Below, in pieces: positions 10,751 to 19,086 of a stretch of 40,739 nt of DNA; the stretch's first letter is position 1, and each line of letters starts with the position of its first letter. This DNA is from an uncultured Atopobiaceae bacterium (GTDB lineage Bacteria; Actinomycetota; Coriobacteriia; Coriobacteriales; Atopobiaceae), in contig CANQFP010000006.1 of NCBI GenBank assembly GCA_947599965.1, positions 1-40,739 of the forward strand, given 5' to 3'. Under the pieces are notes generated by a model. That model saw nothing but the letters and a program-made list of their open reading frames with translations. It made no database searches and was not told the DNA's origin. Both the position numbers and the translations under genes were made by a program.

Positions 10751-11551
10751 TTATTCCTCTTCCTCGGCCAGCTGGACGTAGACGCCCGTGAGCATGGCGA
10801 AGACATAGGCCTGGATGGCCGCCACCAGCATCTCCACGAGGTAGATGATGATGAGCAGCAAGATCCACATGAGCGAGATGCCGGTGCCCGTGACAGCCTC
10901 GAGGGTGATGCCCTGGGCCAGGCGCTGGATGAAGAGCGACGCGAGGATGGCGAACGTGCCCATCACGACGTGCCCCGCGAACATGTTGCAGAACAGACGC
11001 ACGGCGAGCGTGATGAGGCGCAGGAAGGTCGAGAAGAGCTCGATCACCCAGACGAGCCAATCCATGGGGAAGGGCACGCCCGCGGGTTTGAGGCTCTTCA
11101 CATAGCCCCAGCCGCCGTACTTCTTCACGCCGACGCCGATGAAGTACACGAACGTCAGGAGCGCGAGCGCGAGCGTGACGCCGATGGTGCCCGTTCCGGG
11201 GTGCGCGCCCGGCACGAGGCCGATGAGGTTGTTGATGAGGATGAAGAAGAAGACCGTGGCGATGAAGGGGAAGTGCTGGCGCCACGTGGCCCCGAGGAGG
11301 TCGACGACGAGATCCTTGCGGGCGAACTCCACGAGGTATTCGATGGCGTTCACGAAGCGGCCCTCGGGCACGAGATGCGCCGCCTGGCGCTTCTTGAACG
11401 CGAAGAGCAGGATCACCAAGATCGCGACGGCGATGGCCATCCAGAACGTGTACTGTGTGACGCCGAAGTACTCGTCGCCGATGACCGGTTGGGCGACGAA
11501 GCTGTCCACCAGCTCGTTTACCGCATCGGGCAGTTGTTCGAACTCGCTCAC
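10751..11551 (-). CDS. atpB: F0 ATP synthase subunit a
   Basis: 266 residues, five or six membrane helices. It forms the proton half-channels next to the c ring. The essential arginine is Arg185 in LAVRLFCNMFAGH, and the polar helix near the C-terminus (AAIQAYVFAMLTGVYV) is typical. The start is a GTG at 11551 that shares GTGA with the stop of the preceding small gene, with GAGGAGG seven nt upstream. The next gene atpE follows after 10 nt. Confidence 0.98.
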   Translation of the reverse strand: MSEFEQLPDAVNELVDSFVAQPVIGDEYFGVTQYTFWMAIAVAILVILLFAFKKRQAAHLVPEGRFVNAIEYLVEFARKDLVVDLLGATWRQHFPFIATVFFFILINNLIGLVPGAHPGTGTIGVTLALALLTFVYFIGVGVKKYGGWGYVKSLKPAGVPFPMDWLVWVIELFSTFLRLITLAVRLFCNMFAGHVVMGTFAILASLFIQRLAQGITLEAVTGTGISLMWILLLIIIYLVEMLVAAIQAYVFAMLTGVYVQLAEEEE

Positions 11552-11847
11552 GCACCCACCTCCTCAGAGGACTGCGGGCGCATCCAGCGCCAGGCGATGA
11601 CGGCCTCGGCCCACCAGAGGCCGAGGAACGTGGAAATGAGGCCGAAGGCGAAGGGCTCGAAGGCGATGGAGGGGACCTCATAGCCGATGCCGAGGAGCAC
11701 CATGAGACCGGCAAGCGACCCCATGATGGCGGCGAGGCCGGCGGCGACGCTCGCGGGCACCCCGCGACGCGAACGTCGCGCAAGGTACAGGCCGGGAACG
11801 GATCCCAACGCGCCGCCAACGGCGCCTAGAACGATCTCGAGAACCAA
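11548..11847 (-). CDS. Small membrane protein heading the atp operon (AtpI position)
   Basis: 99 residues from a TTG at 11847, behind AGAGGGG. A longer version from TTG at 11892 is open but has no ribosome-binding site. Three hydrophobic stretches (about 2-22, 32-54, 62-82) separated by an Arg-rich loop (ARRSRRG) are visible, with many small residues that suggest tight helix packing. The gene overlaps atpB by GTGA. Position is that of atpI or atpZ, whose products aid c-ring assembly or magnesium uptake in other bacteria. I cannot see enough sequence similarity to call it AtpI; function is inferred from position only. Confidence 0.7.
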   Translation of the reverse strand: MVLEIVLGAVGGALGSVPGLYLARRSRRGVPASVAAGLAAIMGSLAGLMVLLGIGYEVPSIAFEPFAFGLISTFLGLWWAEAVIAWRWMRPQSSEEVGA

Positions 11848-12103
11848 GATGCCCCTCTCGCGAGCAACTTCGTGGTTGTGATGGTAGCGCAACGCCGTAT
11901 CGTCATTCAGCGATCACAAACCTACGATCACCGCAGCGCCGCAAACAAGCGAATCTTTGCCACGGGTGGATCAGATCGACAACGGCGAGACGCGTCGGGG
12001 TGCCCCGAACACGTGGGGTCTCGGCCACGTAGCGCACTGACGCCACGTGAGTGGCCGAGATCGCGCGTAGGCGGGGTGCATCCAGGGTGTCGCAGCGTCA
12101 TCC
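11848..12103 (-). promoter_or_regulatory. Intergenic region upstream of the atp operon
   Basis: 256 nt between the rpiB-upp stop and the first atp gene. It should hold the end of the upstream transcript and the atp promoter. On the minus strand TACCAT at about 11886-11881 could be a -10 box, but no convincing -35 lies 17 nt upstream, and I cannot fix the start site. The rest is occupied by the inverted repeat described separately. No tRNA or reading frame with a ribosome-binding site was seen. Confidence 0.4.
12020..12059 (-). terminator. Inverted repeat downstream of rpiB-upp, possible terminator
   Basis: Arms CTCGGCCAC and GTGGCCGAG (9 bp, perfect) enclose a 22-nt loop that also contains partly complementary CACGT/ACGTG pieces. 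It begins 44 nt past the rpiB-upp stop. There is no U-tract on the minus strand, so it is not a classical intrinsic terminator; it may act with Rho or be an operator for the atp operon. Confidence 0.4.
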
Positions 12104-13171
12104 TCAAAGAGTCCCGAAGATCCTGTCTCCCGCGTCTCCGAGGCCGGGGAGGATGTACGCATCGTCATTGAGGCCGCGGTCGATGGAGCAGGTGAAGATC
12201 CGAACGGCGGGATCGGCCGCCATGACCGCCTCGAGGCCCTCCGGGGCGGCGACGATGGAGAGCAGCCGCACGTCCTGGACGCCCTGCTCACGCAGGTAGC
12301 CGATGGCCATGGCGGCGGAGCCGCCGGTGGCGAGCATGGGGTCGACGACGAGGCAGGTGCGCTGGTCGACGTCCTCGGGGAGCTTGCAGTAGTACTCGTG
12401 GGGCTCGTGGGTCTCGTGGTCGCGATACATGCCGATGTGGCCCACCTTGGCCGACGGGATGAGCATGAGGAGCCCGTCCACCATGCCGAGGCCGGCGCGA
12501 AGGATCGGCACGACGGCCACCTTCTTGCCCGCCACGCGCTGGGCCGTGAAGGTCTCGAGCGGGGTCGTGACCTGCACATCCTCGAGGGGGAAGTCGCGCG
12601 TGGCCTCGTAGCCGAGGAAGAGCGCGAGTTCGCGGACGAGCTCGCGGAAGAGCTTCGTGGGGGTGTCCTCGGAGCGCAGTATCGAGAGCTTGTGCGCCAC
12701 GAGCGGGTGGTTCACCACGCGCACGCGCGGCTCGACGAGGCAGCCGCGATCGAGCTTGGCGACGCGGCCCTCGTGGCGGCCACCCTCGAAGGGCGTGGAG
12801 AGGAAGACGCGACAGAGCTCCTCGTTCACGTCGAGATCGACGAAGCGCCCCGAGAGGCAGAGCACGTTGGCGTCGTTGTGCGCGCGGGCGAGCTCGGCGA
12901 ACTCGGGCGTCTGGACGGCGGCGGCGCGAACGCCGGGCACCTTGTTCGCGCCCATGGCCATGCCGAGGCCGGTGCCGCAGACGAGCACGCCGCGCTCGGC
13001 GCGCCCATCGGCCACCGCCATGGCCACCCGGTAGGCGTAGTCGGGGTAATCCACGCGATCCTCGTTGGCGGGGCCGAAGTCGAGGACCTCGTGGCCCTCC
13101 TCGGCAAGCCAGGGAGCGAGCGCGGCCTTCTGCTCGAAGCCGGCGTGATCGGAGCCGATGGCGATCTTCAT
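12104..13171 (-). CDS. rpiB-upp: Fused ribose-5-phosphate isomerase B / uracil phosphoribosyltransferase
   Basis: 355 residues in one open frame. Residues 1-145 are RpiB: GSDHAGF at 6-12, [17 protein letters not shown] (64-80) with catalytic Cys65, and HNDANVL (98-104). Residues 148-355 are a complete uracil phosphoribosyltransferase: [13 protein letters not shown], the PRPP loop [12 protein letters not shown] and the uracil loop [16 protein letters not shown]. RpiB interconverts ribulose- and ribose-5-phosphate; ribose-5-phosphate gives PRPP, which Upp joins with uracil to make UMP. All expected active-site residues are present in both halves. The genes are neighbours in many Gram-positive genomes, often near atp, and here they are one gene. 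The downstream neighbour is the atp operon; 51 nt separate it from glpK upstream. Confidence 0.95.
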   Translation of the reverse strand: MKIAIGSDHAGFEQKAALAPWLAEEGHEVLDFGPANEDRVDYPDYAYRVAMAVADGRAERGVLVCGTGLGMAMGANKVPGVRAAAVQTPEFAELARAHNDANVLCLSGRFVDLDVNEELCRVFLSTPFEGGRHEGRVAKLDRGCLVEPRVRVVNHPLVAHKLSILRSEDTPTKLFRELVRELALFLGYEATRDFPLEDVQVTTPLETFTAQRVAGKKVAVVPILRAGLGMVDGLLMLIPSAKVGHIGMYRDHETHEPHEYYCKLPEDVDQRTCLVVDPMLATGGSAAMAIGYLREQGVQDVRLLSIVAAPEGLEAVMAADPAVRIFTCSIDRGLNDDAYILPGLGDAGDRIFGTL

Positions 13172-13222
13172 GCGGGTTCCTTCCTGCGGTTGTGGCCCTG
13201 CGGTGAACGTTCGCGCGAGCGA

Positions 13223-14728
13223 TTAGGCGAGGGTGTGGCGCACGGCGTCGTGCCAGCCGCCGAGCAACGCCTCGCGCTCCTCGGCTGCCATGGCGGGCTC
13301 GAAGCGATGCTCACCCGCCTGACGGGCGGCGAGATCCTCGACGCTTTCCCAGTAGCCCACGTTGAGGCCGGCGATGTAGGCCGCGCCGAGGGAGGTGCGC
13401 TCGGCGGCCCCCGGACGCGTGACCACCCTATCCAAGATGCCCGCCTGGAACTCCATGAGGAAGTCGTTCGTGGAGGCGCCGCCATCCACCCTGAGCTCGC
13501 GCACCGTGAGGCCGCTGTCGGCCTCCATGGCGCCGAGCACGTCGGCGGATTGGTAGGCGATGGATTCGAGCCCGGCGCGCACGATCTGGGCGCGCCCCGT
13601 GGCGCGGGTGAGGCCGGTGAGCGTGCCCCGGGCGTCGCTCGCCCACCAGGGCGCGCCGAGCCCGGTGAAGGCCGGCACGAGGTAGCAGCCGTCGGTGCTC
13701 GGCACGGAGCGCGCCACGGCGGCGCTCTCCTCGGCGCTCTGGATGAGGCCGAGCTCGTCGCGCAGCCACTGGACGACGCTTCCCGCCTGGAAGACCGAGC
13801 CCTCGAGGGCGTAGGAGACCTTCCCGCCGGCGGCGAGCCCTACCGTGCAGAGGAGGCCGCGCGAGGATGTGACGGGCTCCTCGCCCACGTTCATGAGCAA
13901 AAAGCAGCCCGTGCCGTAGGTGTTCTTGGCCATGCCCGGCTCGAAGCAGAGGTGCCCGAAGAGCGAGGCCTGCTGATCTCCCACGACGCCGGCGATGGGC
14001 GGGTGGTGCGAGAAGATGTCCGAGCTCACGCGGCCGAAATCGCCGTCGGAGGGCAACGCCTCGCCGAGCATGGAACGCGGCACGCCGAAGAGCTCGCAGA
14101 GCTCATCGCTCCACTCGAGCCGGTGGATGTCGAAGAGCATGGTGCGCGAGGCGTTCGTGTAGTCCGTGGCGTGGACCGCGCCATGCGTGAAGTTGTAGAT
14201 GAGCCACGTGTCCACCGTGCCGGCGAGGAGCTCCCCGTGCTCGGCCCGCTCGCGCGCGCCGGGCACGTCGTCGAGGATCCAGGCGATCTTGGTGGCCGAG
14301 AAGTACGGATCGGGCACGAGGCCCGTGAGCTCCTGGACGCGCGGGCCGTGCCCGGCGTTCTCCAGCTCGCGGATCATCGGGGCCGTGCGCCGGCACTGCC
14401 AGACGATGGCGTCCGCGATGGGTTGGCCGGTCTCGCGATCCCACACGACCACGGTCTCGCGCTGGTTCGCGATGCCGACGGCGCGAATGGAATCGGAGTG
14501 GATGCCGCTTTCCACCTGCACTTCCACCATGCAGGCGATGGAGCGCGAGAGGATCTCCATCGGGTCTTGCGAGACCCACCCGGCCTGCGGATAGCCGAGG
14601 CGAAGCGGCCGCTGGGCCATGGCGATGGCCACGCCGAAGCTGTCGTAGAGGATGGCCCTGACGCTCGACGTGCCGGCGTCCAGGGAGAGGATGTAGCCGC
14701 GATCTTCCACACTCGCCGAAGCGTCCAT
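13223..14728 (-). CDS. glpK: Glycerol kinase
   Basis: 501 residues of the FGGY kinase family. Converts glycerol and ATP to glycerol-3-phosphate. The ATP-binding start LSLDAGTSSVRAILYD, the GIANQRETVVVWDRETG segment with the catalytic region, DAIVWQCRRTAP, GDQQASLFGH, the GTGCFLLMN phosphate motif and PAFTGLGAPWW all match glycerol kinase rather than other FGGY sugars. Length is that of the family. No glpF or glpD is in the window, so the source of glycerol and the fate of its phosphate are not shown. A short gap of 51 nt to rpiB-upp suggests cotranscription. Confidence 0.95.
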   Translation of the reverse strand: MDASASVEDRGYILSLDAGTSSVRAILYDSFGVAIAMAQRPLRLGYPQAGWVSQDPMEILSRSIACMVEVQVESGIHSDSIRAVGIANQRETVVVWDRETGQPIADAIVWQCRRTAPMIRELENAGHGPRVQELTGLVPDPYFSATKIAWILDDVPGARERAEHGELLAGTVDTWLIYNFTHGAVHATDYTNASRTMLFDIHRLEWSDELCELFGVPRSMLGEALPSDGDFGRVSSDIFSHHPPIAGVVGDQQASLFGHLCFEPGMAKNTYGTGCFLLMNVGEEPVTSSRGLLCTVGLAAGGKVSYALEGSVFQAGSVVQWLRDELGLIQSAEESAAVARSVPSTDGCYLVPAFTGLGAPWWASDARGTLTGLTRATGRAQIVRAGLESIAYQSADVLGAMEADSGLTVRELRVDGGASTNDFLMEFQAGILDRVVTRPGAAERTSLGAAYIAGLNVGYWESVEDLAARQAGEHRFEPAMAAEEREALLGGWHDAVRHTLA

Positions 14729-14971
14729 GGCGCCTCCCGCCCTCAGCGCGGCGCCCGTGAGGGGCGGCCGCGAACGTCTCGACTAGTGTGGACCATCCCC
14801 TTCACAACAATGCGCCCGCAGCGTCTCTCGCACTGGCCAGACGGGGGCACGCGACACGTGGACGGGGCACGACCATGGTCGACGCCTGGTTGGCGAGGCG
14901 GCGCTGCGGACTGTTCGACGATTATAGATATGTTGTGGCCGATGCCGAGGGTTCATCGACGAACGGCGATC
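14729..14971 (-). promoter_or_regulatory. Intergenic region upstream of glpK with a consensus -10 box
   Basis: 243 nt. The minus strand reads TATAAT exactly at 14926-14921, which could start a transcript with a roughly 185-nt leader before glpK. The -35 region 17 nt upstream is not TTGACA-like, so an activator may be needed. This block is also less GC-rich around the -10 box than the genes. No other feature is evident. Confidence 0.4.
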
Positions 14972-15616
14972 TCACGCGAGTGCCTCCACGAGCGCACGCT
15001 CGCCGATGGCTCCGGCGCGGAGGATCCGCGGCTCGGCGCCTCGCGCGTCGACGACCGTGGAGGCCTCGCCGAGCGGCGAGGGTCCGCCGTCGACCACGAG
15101 GTCGACGGCGCGCGCGAGGGTGCCCTCCAGCTCCGCGACGCTCGTCGCGGGCGCCTTGCCGTGGAGGTTCGCGCTCGTGAGGGCGACAGGAGCGCCGATC
15201 CGGCGGCAGAGCGCGCGCACGAAGGGTTGGTCGGGCACGCGAAAGCCCACCGATCCGTCGGCGGCGCGGTAGGCCTCCGGCACGTTCTCGGAGGCGTCGA
15301 GGACGAGCGTGAGCGCGCCCGGCCAGAAGCGCTCGGCGAGGCGCCTCGCCCAGGGCCGCACGCCCCTCGCGAAGCGGGCGAGATCGGCGGGATCGCCGAG
15401 CACGAGCGGAAGCGTCTGGGCGAGATCGCGGCCCTTGAGCTCGAAGACCTTGGCGAGGCCGGGGTTATCCGCCGTGGCGGCGCAGCCGATCCCGTAGACG
15501 GAATCGGTGGGCACGACGATCACGCCGCCGTCTTCGAGCACGGCCGCGGCCCCATCGAGGGCGGCACGTTCTGCGGGGTCGCCCGCCGCGAGTGCGATCA
15601 CCCGGGCGCCTTCCAT
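14972..15616 (-). CDS. tsaC: L-threonylcarbamoyladenylate synthase (TsaC/YrdC type)
   Basis: 214 residues. Makes threonylcarbamoyl-AMP from threonine, bicarbonate and ATP, the first step of the t6A37 modification of ANN-decoding tRNAs. YrdC fold marks are VPTDSVYGIGCAA (ligand pocket), LKGRDLAQTLPLVL and ALTSANLHGK. There is no C-terminal Sua5 domain, so it is the short TsaC form. The ATG at 15616 is used here; an in-frame GTG at 15628 overlaps the prmC stop as GTGA and may be the true start. Adjacent to prmC and prfA, a common translation-related cluster. Confidence 0.93.
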   Translation of the reverse strand: MEGARVIALAAGDPAERAALDGAAAVLEDGGVIVVPTDSVYGIGCAATADNPGLAKVFELKGRDLAQTLPLVLGDPADLARFARGVRPWARRLAERFWPGALTLVLDASENVPEAYRAADGSVGFRVPDQPFVRALCRRIGAPVALTSANLHGKAPATSVAELEGTLARAVDLVVDGGPSPLGEASTVVDARGAEPRILRAGAIGERALVEALA

Positions 15617-15624
15617 GGCCGATC

Positions 15625-16536
15625 TCACGCTCCGAGGGCCCGGCGGGCGATGAGGAATCGTGGGCGGCCGGTGAGGTCGCGCTCCACGCGCACGGCTTCG
15701 AAGGCACGCCCGCCCGCGGCATCGCGCACGGATTCCACGAGCTCGGTGGCCTCGTCGGCGTGCCCCTCGAAGAGCTCGAGGGCGAGGACGCCTCCCGGGG
15801 CGAGCCACGCGGGCGCCCCCTCCACGAGGCGCCGGATGAGATCGAGCCCGTCTTCGCCGCCGTCGAGCGCGCGGCGCGGCTCGTGGTCGCGTACCTCGCG
15901 CGGGAGCTCGTCCACGACGGCGCTCGGCACGTAGGGCGGGTTGGAGACGATGAGGTCGAAGCCTCCGCGAAGCGCCTCGCCAAGCGGCGAGAACAGATCG
16001 CCTTCGAGCACGCCCACGCGATCCTCGAGCTCGATCGCGGAGACGTTCCCCCTCGCGAGCGCGACGGCCTCGGGCGAGACGTCCACGGCCCACACCCGCG
16101 CGTCTTTCCGCTCGGAGGCGATGGCGCACGCGATGCAGCCCGTGCCCGTGCAGAGATCGAGCACGCGCGGCTCGCCGGAGGCCGGCCCCGCGCCCCCGCC
16201 GAGCTCGGCCAGCGCGAGCTCCACCAGAAGCTCGGTCTCCGGGCGCGGGATGAGGACGCCCGGCTCGCAGGCGATCTCGAGCGCGCGGAAGGGCGCGCTC
16301 CCCGTGATGTACTGGAGCGGCTCGCCCGCGGCCCGCTTGGCGCACGCGGCCATCAATTGGAAGCGTTTCCCGAGCTCGAGGTGCTCGTCGGCGCGCGCGT
16401 AGAGCTCGGCGCGGGTGCAACCCGCCACCCACTCGACGAGCCATTCGGCGGAGAGCTCGGCGTGCTCGTCGCCCGCCCCCGCGAGGACGCGCTCGCACTC
16501 GAGGAGCGCCTCCCGAAGGCTCGTCCCCGCCGCCAC
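15625..16536 (-). CDS. prmC: Peptide chain release factor N5-glutamine methyltransferase
   Basis: 303 residues. Methylates the glutamine of the GGQ motif of release factors, using S-adenosylmethionine. The N-terminal helical domain ends near 80 (GEPLQYITG), followed by the IPRPETE motif, the SAM loop LDLCTGTGCIACAIA (126-140) and the catalytic NPPY (199-202). The start is a GTG at 16536 with GGGGAG five nt upstream. Its substrate RF1 is encoded directly upstream with 15 nt between, the classic prfA-prmC pair. Confidence 0.95.
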   Translation of the reverse strand: MAAGTSLREALLECERVLAGAGDEHAELSAEWLVEWVAGCTRAELYARADEHLELGKRFQLMAACAKRAAGEPLQYITGSAPFRALEIACEPGVLIPRPETELLVELALAELGGGAGPASGEPRVLDLCTGTGCIACAIASERKDARVWAVDVSPEAVALARGNVSAIELEDRVGVLEGDLFSPLGEALRGGFDLIVSNPPYVPSAVVDELPREVRDHEPRRALDGGEDGLDLIRRLVEGAPAWLAPGGVLALELFEGHADEATELVESVRDAAGGRAFEAVRVERDLTGRPRFLIARRALGA

Positions 16537-16551
16537 GAGGGCTCCCCGCCC

Positions 16552-17619
16552 CTAGACCGCGGCCGCGAGGCGCTCGGCGCGATCGGCCGCCGCGAGGGCG
16601 TCGATGACGCTCGGGAGCGTGTCGCCGAGGAGGACGCCGTTGTAGGTGCCGTTGAAGCCGACCCGGTGATCGGTCACGCGATCCTGGGGCTGGTTGTAGG
16701 TGCGGATCTTCTCCGAGCGGTTGCCGTGGCCGATCTGGCTCTGGCGCTCCGCGCCGAGCTCGGCCTGCTGGCGCTCGAGCTCGCGCTCGTAGAGCCTGGC
16801 GCGGAGCATCTGCATGCAGACCTCGCGGTTTTGGATCTGCGAGCGCTGGTCCTGGGACTGCACCACGGTGTTCGTGGGGAGGTGCGTGATGCGCACGGCG
16901 GAGTACGTCGTGTTCACGCACTGGCCGCCGGGCCCGCTCGCGCAATATGTGTCGATCCGCAGCTCGGAGGGGTCGATCTGGATGTCGATCTCATCCGCCT
17001 CGGGCAGCACCGCCACGGTGGCCGTGCTGGTTTGGATGCGGCCCTGGCTCTCGGTCTTCGGCACGCGCTGGACGCGATGCACGCCGCTCTCGTATTTCAT
17101 GATCGAGTAGACGCGGTCGCCCGTGACCTTGAACTCGATGGTCTTGAAACCGCCGGCCTCGGAGGGCGAGCTCGAGAGCACCTCCACCTTCCAGCCGCGC
17201 ATCTGGGCGAAGCGCTCGTACATCTTGAAGAGGTCGCCCGCGAAGATGGCCGCCTCGTCGCCGCCCACGCCGGCGCGGATCTCGACGATGGTGTCTTTGG
17301 CGTCGTTCGGGTCGCCGGGGATGAGCATCGCCTTGATCTCGTCCTCGAGGGCGGGGAGGATGGCCTCGTTGGCCTCGATATCGCTCTGGAGCAGGGCCTT
17401 CGCCTCGGGATCGGTCTCCTCGTGCAGGAGCTCCTTTGCGGCCTTGATGTCGTCGAGGGCGGAGAGGTAGGTCTGCGCGCGCTCGACGAGCGGCGCCTGG
17501 GCGGCATGTTCCTTCGCCAAGCGGGCATACTCCTGAGGGTCGTTGTAGACCGCGGGATCGGAGAGCTTGGCGGTGAGCTCCGCGTAGGCGTCGAGCAGCT
17601 TTTGGAGTTTGTCGTCCAT
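16552..17619 (-). CDS. prfA: Peptide chain release factor 1
   Basis: 355 residues. Recognises UAA and UAG at the ribosomal A site and triggers peptide release. The codon-recognition tripeptide is PKT (187-189, in RVPKTESQGR), a variant of the PxT motif of RF1; RF2 would have SPF. The catalytic GGQ is at 231-233 (SGPGGQCVNTT). The final HGNRSEKIRTYNQPQDRVTDHR region matches RF1. First gene of the prfA-prmC-tsaC group. A -10-like TAGTAT lies about 35 nt upstream. Confidence 0.97.
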   Translation of the reverse strand: MDDKLQKLLDAYAELTAKLSDPAVYNDPQEYARLAKEHAAQAPLVERAQTYLSALDDIKAAKELLHEETDPEAKALLQSDIEANEAILPALEDEIKAMLIPGDPNDAKDTIVEIRAGVGGDEAAIFAGDLFKMYERFAQMRGWKVEVLSSSPSEAGGFKTIEFKVTGDRVYSIMKYESGVHRVQRVPKTESQGRIQTSTATVAVLPEADEIDIQIDPSELRIDTYCASGPGGQCVNTTYSAVRITHLPTNTVVQSQDQRSQIQNREVCMQMLRARLYERELERQQAELGAERQSQIGHGNRSEKIRTYNQPQDRVTDHRVGFNGTYNGVLLGDTLPSVIDALAAADRAERLAAAV

Positions 17620-17651
17620 ACCTCGCCCTTTCTGAGGAGAACCGACCTTTC

Positions 17652-17678
17652 ATACTAGCATGGGCCCGTGCCGGGCCC
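17652..17678 (-). promoter_or_regulatory. prfA promoter region with a GC palindrome
   Basis: On the minus strand TAGTAT (17657 to 17652) is a plausible -10 box for prfA. The expected spacer and -35 area are filled by a perfect inverted repeat, GGGCCCG-TGC-CGGGCCC (17662-17678). This is either an operator dyad in the spacer or chance in GC-rich DNA. It also lies about 45 nt before the divergent plus-strand gene. Confidence 0.4.
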
Positions 17679-17720
17679 TCGCCCGAGAGACACTCTGTGC
17701 GCAATCGTGAAGGGATCGCC

Positions 17721-18569
17721 ATGGCCATCGAAATCGCCAAGCCCCTGCCCATCCGCCTCGGGAACCGCTACCTCTATACCCTCACGAGCTACGAGCCCGT
17801 GAGGGTGGAGGTCACGGTGGAGCGCCCGAGCGACGCCGAGGTGGAGCTCACCCTGGAATCGCTCGCCGCGGACGCCGGCGCCGCGCCCGAGGACGTCACC
17901 GACGAGTGGGTGCGCACGCACATCGGCGCCCCCTCCGTCGACGAGCTCAAGGCCTCGCTCGTGCGCGAGCGCGAGCGCGCCGTGGCGGCCCGCGCCGACG
18001 AGACGCGCCTGAGCCGCGCCGTGGCCAAGCTCGCCGAACGGCTCGGCCAGAAGGTGCCGGACGACGAGGTGGCGCGCTATCGTTCCCTGCTCCTGCGCAC
18101 GAACGAGCTGGATGCCGGGGCCCTCGGGCTCTCGCTCGACGATCTCCTGCGCCAGCTCGGCACGAGCCGCGCGGAGTTCGAGCGCAACCTCGACGCGCAG
18201 GCCACGACCATGGCCGAGCACGACGCGGCGCTCTCGGCCTTCGCCTCGGAGCGCAAGCTCACGGTGGATGAGAGCGAGATCCCCTACCTCGTCGGCGGCG
18301 ACCCCGCTCGCGCCCGCCAACTCGTCGAGCAGGCGAAGCGCGCGGGCACGCTCGAGGATCTGCGCGCCCAGTGCCTCACGTCGAAGGCCGCGCGCGTCGT
18401 GGCCGCCGAGGCCACGTGCGTCTACGTCGACGAGACGCCGGAAGAGGCCGCCGCGCGCCTGCAGTCCATGCGCGACGCGCTCTCCGCCATCCGCGAGCGC
18501 GGCACGCAAGAGAGCGCGCCCGCATCCTCGAAGGACGCGGGCGACGGACCGAATTTGCATTTGGTGTAG
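17721..18569 (+). CDS. Trigger factor C-terminal-domain-like protein lacking the PPIase domain
   Basis: 282 residues. From about 58 to 190 it follows the helical C-terminal chaperone domain of trigger factor: VTDEWVRTHIGAPSVDELK, a charged helix of Arg/Glu repeats, the VPDDEVARY helix, a SLDDLLRQLGTSRAEF helix and the RKLTVDESEIPYL turn. The FKBP-type PPIase domain is absent, and the N-terminal 55 residues lack the GFRxGxxP ribosome-docking signature. It is probably a cytosolic holdase-type chaperone; no signal peptide is seen. The ATG at 17721 has AAGGG upstream; an upstream GTG at 17697 is also open. It stands alone on the plus strand between minus-strand operons and ends 4 nt from the rpmE stop. 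Function is inferred from domain resemblance only. Confidence 0.75.
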   Translation: MAIEIAKPLPIRLGNRYLYTLTSYEPVRVEVTVERPSDAEVELTLESLAADAGAAPEDVTDEWVRTHIGAPSVDELKASLVRERERAVAARADETRLSRAVAKLAERLGQKVPDDEVARYRSLLLRTNELDAGALGLSLDDLLRQLGTSRAEFERNLDAQATTMAEHDAALSAFASERKLTVDESEIPYLVGGDPARARQLVEQAKRAGTLEDLRAQCLTSKAARVVAAEATCVYVDETPEEAAARLQSMRDALSAIRERGTQESAPASSKDAGDGPNLHLV

Positions 18570-18573
18570 GGGG

Positions 18574-19086
18574 TTAGGCCTCGGGAGCAGCCTCGGGCTC
18601 GGCGGCTTCGGGAGCCGGGGCGGCCTTCTCGTCGGCGATGGCCGGAGCGGCCTCGGGAGCCTCGGCGGCGATGGCGCCGCCCTCGAGCTCGGCCTTCTCG
18701 GCCGCCGTCTTCGCGGCTTCCTCGGCGAGGCGCTTCTGCTTCTCCTGCTCCGCGGCGAACGCCTTGGCGCGGGCGGCCTTCTCGGCGGCACGGCTCTGGG
18801 CCTTCTCGCGACGCTGGGCGTCGGCCTTGGCGGCGTTCTCGGCGCGCGCGGCCTTCGCGGCGGCCTCGCGCTTGAGCTGGTTCTCGGCGGCGCTGCCGAA
18901 CTTGTTGGCGAAGCGCTGGACGCGACCGCCGGTGTCGACGAGCTTCTGGGTGCCCGTGTAGAACGGGTGGCACTTGTTGCAGAGGTCGAGGGTCATGGTG
19001 GGCACGGTGGCACGCGTGGTCCACGTGTTTCCGCAGCTACAGCGGACGGTGCACTCCATGTACTCAGGATGGATGCCGGGCTTCAT
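18574..19086 (-). CDS. rpmE: 50S ribosomal protein L31 with long Ala/Glu/Lys tail
   Basis: 170 residues. The first 66 are a normal zinc-type L31: MKPGIHPEY, the Cys pairs CSC (16-18) and CNKC (37-40), and [25 protein letters not shown]. About 100 further residues follow, an Ala-rich charged segment ([12 protein letters not shown] type) predicted to be helical, then an Ala/Pro/Glu-rich acidic end. Typical L31 is 65-90 residues. The frame is continuous with no sign of a frameshift. Start ATG at 19086 is the first residue of the conserved domain. L31 bridges the two subunits, so the tail would be exposed on the ribosome surface. Confidence 0.96.
   Translation of the reverse strand: MKPGIHPEYMECTVRCSCGNTWTTRATVPTMTLDLCNKCHPFYTGTQKLVDTGGRVQRFANKFGSAAENQLKREAAAKAARAENAAKADAQRREKAQSRAAEKAARAKAFAAEQEKQKRLAEEAAKTAAEKAELEGGAIAAEAPEAAPAIADEKAAPAPEAAEPEAAPEA

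Noticed and set aside
12104-13171. RpiB-Upp as a sequencing or assembly artefact
   Set aside because: The junction is in frame, both halves are complete and codon use is even; nothing in the sequence suggests a lost stop.
12398-15934. Very long open frame on the plus strand (1178 codons) across rpiB-upp, glpK and tsaC
   Set aside because: It is antisense to clearly conserved genes. GC-rich codon bias removes stop codons from the opposite strand; its translation is His/Gly/Arg-rich low complexity with no family motif.
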